64,000 bases of DNA, taken from NCBI GenBank assembly GCA_039817415.1, contig JBCBVV010000006.1:1-64000 (forward strand), in the 5' to 3' direction. A model generated the notes under the pieces. That model worked only from the letters and a program-made list of their open reading frames with translations, searched no databases and was not told where the DNA came from. Below are positions 63,179-64,000 of this stretch, in pieces. The stretch is from JALEFZ01 sp039817415. Its GTDB lineage: Bacteria > Bacteroidota > Bacteroidia > J057. The first letter of the stretch is position 1. Each line of letters opens with the position of its first letter. A program made the translations under genes and the position numbers.

Positions 63179-63210
63179 AAGAACTCTTCATCCGAAGGGT
63201 TCTTTTTTGT
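63179..63210. terminator. Bidirectional terminator after the tRNA-like RNA
   Basis: AAGAACTCTT pairs with AAGGGTTCTT around a 6-base loop, followed by six or more T residues on the plus side; the minus side also ends in a T-rich stretch. It separates the RNA gene from the converging gene at the right edge. Confidence 0.85.
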
Positions 63211-63245
63211 TGTAAAAGAACTATACGATTTGTGCGGGTTGCGTC

Positions 63246-64000
63246 TTATTTCGATTCACCTACCTCTCCTCCATTTCCCTCTCGCTCTTGCAACTTGATG
63301 ACATACTCATCCAATTCTAGCATCCTTTTGCGATAATCATATTCACTCTTCACTGCCTGTGCCTTCACATTATTCAAATTAACTTTGAACTGGAATAAGG
63401 TAGCAGGTACCATGAGAATGGCCTTGAATAAATTCAAAGGTGCCTGGATGATAGCCAAAGCAGAACTTGGCTTATTGATATGGATATAGGTTGGATATCC
63501 TTCCTTGCTAAACGTAATCTCAAACTCTGTTTTCACAAAGCTTGCCGTTGGAATTTCAATGAACTCCAGGTTATTAGGATGAGGGAGTTCCAAGTACTGA
63601 GTCTCATTTCCTTCTTCACTAAAAATCCCCATCTCTACCAATGCTCTTGTCTTACAGAAAAGTCCCGATCGATCCTTAATCTCAGGTATTTCCTTGGAAG
63701 TCGGATTTCCTTTCTGTCCCAATATTCTTGTTTCGAAGGAGAGCTTTTGATTTAATTTTTTCAAAGCTTTATCAACTCGTCCTGTGTCCGTATCGGAAAA
63801 AGGATCAATGATACCTTCGAATATTAATTTGGGTGGATTTCCTGTACTTCTCGCCTTGGTTACTTTGGTCTTCTTTTTGGGCGTAAGGGAATCTGCGAGA
63901 TTTCCTACCATATCAGCCAAAGAGGAAAATACATCGTCAGTTTGATCGTCTATTTGAGTATGAACATGGCTCAGAAAGCCCAATGGACCATATTTAACGA
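63246..64000 (-). CDS. Unknown protein, 5' end beyond the right window edge
   Basis: The frame is open to the right edge; the TTG at 63983 is inside what reads as continuous coding sequence (KYGPLGFLSHVHTQIDDQTD), so the true start is likely outside. A Lys-rich linker (TPKKKTKVTKARST) is followed by PKLIFEGIIDPFSDTD and a C-terminal part with IHINKPSSALAIIQAPLNLF and a coiled-coil-like MLELDEYVIKLQE. I recognise no family. A terminator lies downstream. Confidence 0.55.
   Translation of the reverse strand, partial: VKYGPLGFLSHVHTQIDDQTDDVFSSLADMVGNLADSLTPKKKTKVTKARSTGNPPKLIFEGIIDPFSDTDTGRVDKALKKLNQKLSFETRILGQKGNPTSKEIPEIKDRSGLFCKTRALVEMGIFSEEGNETQYLELPHPNNLEFIEIPTASFVKTEFEITFSKEGYPTYIHINKPSSALAIIQAPLNLFKAILMVPATLFQFKVNLNNVKAQAVKSEYDYRKRMLELDEYVIKLQEREGNGGEVGESK

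Larger units (their letters stand above)
62878..63245. other. Intergenic region holding the tRNA-like transcription unit
   Basis: Between the Lrp-type gene and the right-edge gene. It contains the promoter, the tRNA-like RNA and the terminator described separately. A ~50-nt leader before the RNA can form ATCAAG/CTTGAT. No protein frame is seen. Confidence 0.7.

Overview
The window looks like chromosomal DNA of a Bacteroidota bacterium, most likely of the Cytophagales. The protein families point there: a Bacteroidota-type arginine decarboxylase, a mevalonate-pathway HMG-CoA reductase, a signal peptidase I of about 540 residues, and several lipoprotein and carboxypeptidase-regulatory-domain proteins. 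The promoters agree: start sites are rarely preceded by a Shine-Dalgarno sequence, and four places carry the Bacteroidota -7 box TAnnTTTG, three of them with TTTG 19-20 bases upstream. I see no prophage, CRISPR array, transposase gene or recognisable defence island. This is mainly core genome with short accessory stretches.

Layout. Positions 1-13,800 are accessory or envelope-related: the 5' end of an unknown gene leaving the left edge, a shortened AraC-type regulator, a 159-bp MITE-like element, a family 4 glycosyltransferase, lipoproteins, an RRM protein, arginine decarboxylase, a sensor kinase whose H-box histidine is lysine, an M28 peptidase, a DUF1152 protein, a tandem pair of cysteine-domain proteins and a tightly coupled three-gene nitrilase operon. 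Positions 13,900-21,000 hold complex I genes nuoJKL and, separately, nuoI, with kdsB, a membrane protein and a large PD40/VWA protein between them. Positions 21,000-43,900 mix housekeeping and unknown genes: a UbiA prenyltransferase, a membrane mannosyltransferase-like protein, a nitroreductase, an adenylate cyclase, htpG, HMG-CoA reductase, mtaB, a c-type cytochrome, pncA, lepB, coaX and birA.

Positions 43,950-57,800 hold the classic transcription/translation block on the minus strand: tRNA-Thr, tRNA-Tyr, tRNA-Gly, tRNA-Thr, tuf, tRNA-Trp, secE, nusG, rplK, rplA, rplJ, rplL, rpoB and rpoC. A consensus promoter precedes the first tRNA, there are hairpins at the rplK leader and the rplL-rpoB junction, and a terminator follows rpoC. 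rplS follows with its own consensus promoter, then three envelope/glycan genes, then trmD and an Lrp-type regulator.

The most unusual object is at 62,963-63,210: a self-contained plus-strand RNA gene with a consensus promoter, a tRNA-like cloverleaf and an intrinsic terminator. Its acceptor, D and T arms look canonical. Its anticodon-like loop is abnormal (no U33, pyrimidine at 37) and its variable arm is about 37 nt. Both ends of the window cut genes on the minus strand.
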